Virus record (IMG/VR): IMGVR_UViG_3300026116_000081 | Span: 1 to 30,664 of that record | Reading direction: 5' to 3' (one strand) | Source: a virus | DNA: 30,664 nucleotides | Part shown: in pieces, positions 30,088 to 30,664 of the stretch | How positions within the stretch are numbered: the stretch's first letter is position 1 | Layout: each line of letters starts with the position of its first letter | Translations under genes and position numbers: made by a program | The notes under the pieces: generated by a model | Seen by the model: the letters and a program-made list of their open reading frames with translations, nothing else | Databases searched by the model: none | Told to the model about the DNA's origin: nothing

Positions 30088-30295
30088 CTCTGTGATCCCA
30101 CCAGTTGAAGAATCTACGCATATAGTACTGACGCACGAACGATGCAAAAGTGAAGAGGGCCGTAATCCAACCAGCTTGTGCTGCCTTAGAAGCAAATGGG
30201 AACTGGAGCAGGATATAGTTGATAATGAAGGCATAGATCAAGCCAACGATGATATTAACTATAGCTTCGTTCCGTGATTGCTTCTTTGTCTGCAC
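30050..30295 (-). CDS. DUF7220-like two-helix membrane protein (81 aa)
   Basis: This 81-residue protein starts at a GTG with AGGA 7 nt upstream (QTKKQSRNEAIVNIIVGLIY follows the initiator). Two membrane helices (about 12-31 and 41-56) are followed by FVRQYYMRRFFNWW. The basic N-terminus with a SRNEA-type motif, two helices and the final R-R-FFNW segment fit the small DUF7220-type proteins common in tailed phages. Their function is not known to me. It lies in a minus-strand unit with dCTP deaminase. Confidence 0.75.
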   Translation of the reverse strand: MQTKKQSRNEAIVNIIVGLIYAFIINYILLQFPFASKAAQAGWITALFTFASFVRQYYMRRFFNWWDHRDVNRQHQGIEDH

Positions 30296-30482
30296 TTGTG
30301 CTTCCTTTGTTCAGGATATTCGTCGGAGCCATCCCATCGATCCATTCGTCAGAGGTTCTACCCTGCTTCAGTCGGTGACGCCACCGTCTCTTACGCTTGT
30401 GGCTACCTTTTATGAATACTTCCATTTCCTCTTGATAAAGACTACTATCTTGGGTCATATCAACGAACTGAGGGCAGCTCAT
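30255..30482 (-). CDS. Hypothetical small basic protein (75 aa)
   Basis: The start is taken at the ATG at 30482, with GGAGG 6 nt upstream. The first 23 bp overlap the end of the dCTP deaminase gene. The 75-residue protein begins MSCPQFVDMTQDSSLYQEEM and has a basic centre (KGSHKRKRRWRHRLKQG) that could bind nucleic acid. It ends inside the next gene, overlapping it by 41 bp. I do not recognise the family. Confidence 0.6.
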   Translation of the reverse strand: MSCPQFVDMTQDSSLYQEEMEVFIKGSHKRKRRWRHRLKQGRTSDEWIDGMAPTNILNKGSTSADKEAITERSYS

Positions 30483-30664
30483 CAATCGCCTCCTGAGGGC
30501 CTTTCGATTGGTTCTGGTATTTACCTCTATAGGGCAATTCGGTAGGTTCATCTAGCATGTGGAAGATGATCTGGGCTATTGGATCCCCGCGCTTGATGAA
30601 TATGATCTGCCTGGAGTGGTTGCTGTACTCAAGTGTGAGATACCCTTTCCAACCAGGCTCAATG
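30460..30664 (-). CDS. dcd: dCTP deaminase, C-terminal part (gene continues beyond the window)
   Basis: The last 68 codons are visible on the minus strand. They begin IEPGWKGYLTLEYSNHS, continue with IKRGDPIAQIIFHMLDEPTE and end with LPYRGKYQNQSKGPQEA. These are the substrate-loop glycine and the C-terminal YRGKYQ-type motif of the dCTP deaminase/dUTPase superfamily. The motif spacing favours dCTP deaminase, which makes dUTP from dCTP and supplies the phage with dTMP. The N-terminal half with the catalytic Glu is outside the window. Confidence 0.85.
   Translation of the reverse strand, partial: IEPGWKGYLTLEYSNHSRQIIFIKRGDPIAQIIFHMLDEPTELPYRGKYQNQSKGPQEAIDELPSVR

Overview
This window is the structural half of a tailed bacteriophage genome with siphovirus (lambda-like, long non-contractile tail) architecture. 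The host is Gram-negative: the phage carries a two-component spanin pair whose outer member has a signal-peptidase-II lipobox. An alphaproteobacterial (Rhizobiales-like) host is a weaker inference, based on the look of the secreted CHAP-like protein and the N-acetylmuramidase lysin. No integrase, repressor or tRNA gene was seen, so lifestyle cannot be judged from this window.

Layout. (1) Positions 1-1701 hold minus-strand, tightly packed small genes of unknown function in two units: 1701-918, closed by a minus-strand terminator at 843-881, and 754-1, started by a sigma-70-type promoter at 799-827. (2) Positions 1702-2142 are a non-coding block with two large inverted-repeat elements, a 13-nt direct repeat and a divergent promoter pair. 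(3) From 2143 to 29877 everything runs on the plus strand: candidate small terminase, large terminase, DUF1073-type portal, a cluster of small membrane proteins plus a secreted CHAP-like protein (6196-7752), a textbook terminator, then a promoter and a receptor-binding cassette (7863-10342). A third promoter then starts the capsid operon (DUF2213 protease/scaffold, decoration protein, major capsid protein, head-tail joining proteins). After it come tail tube, a frameshifted tail assembly chaperone (AAATTTT slippery site), tape measure, M/L/K-like tail tip genes, a fused I-J-like tip protein, fibre genes and the lysis cassette (membrane-anchored muramidase, overlapping Rz/Rz1-like spanins). (4) From 29944 to the end the minus strand carries two small membrane proteins, a small basic protein and the C-terminus of a dCTP deaminase, converging on a hairpin at 29901-29939.

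The most distinctive signals are regulatory. Four promoters (three plus, one minus) share the architecture TTTGACCAA-type box, 16-nt offset to the -35, 17-bp spacer, TATAAT-type -10. They sit exactly at the module boundaries: upstream of the terminase genes, the receptor-binding cassette and the capsid operon, and divergently upstream of the left minus-strand operon. This looks like a phage-specific promoter class read by host sigma-70 polymerase with a dedicated activator or repressor. Downstream of the minus-strand member lie two tandem, strongly paired elements (about 161 and 91 nt), each ending in the same 13-nt sequence. They are candidates for undescribed phage non-coding RNAs, leader structures, or a packaging or replication locus.
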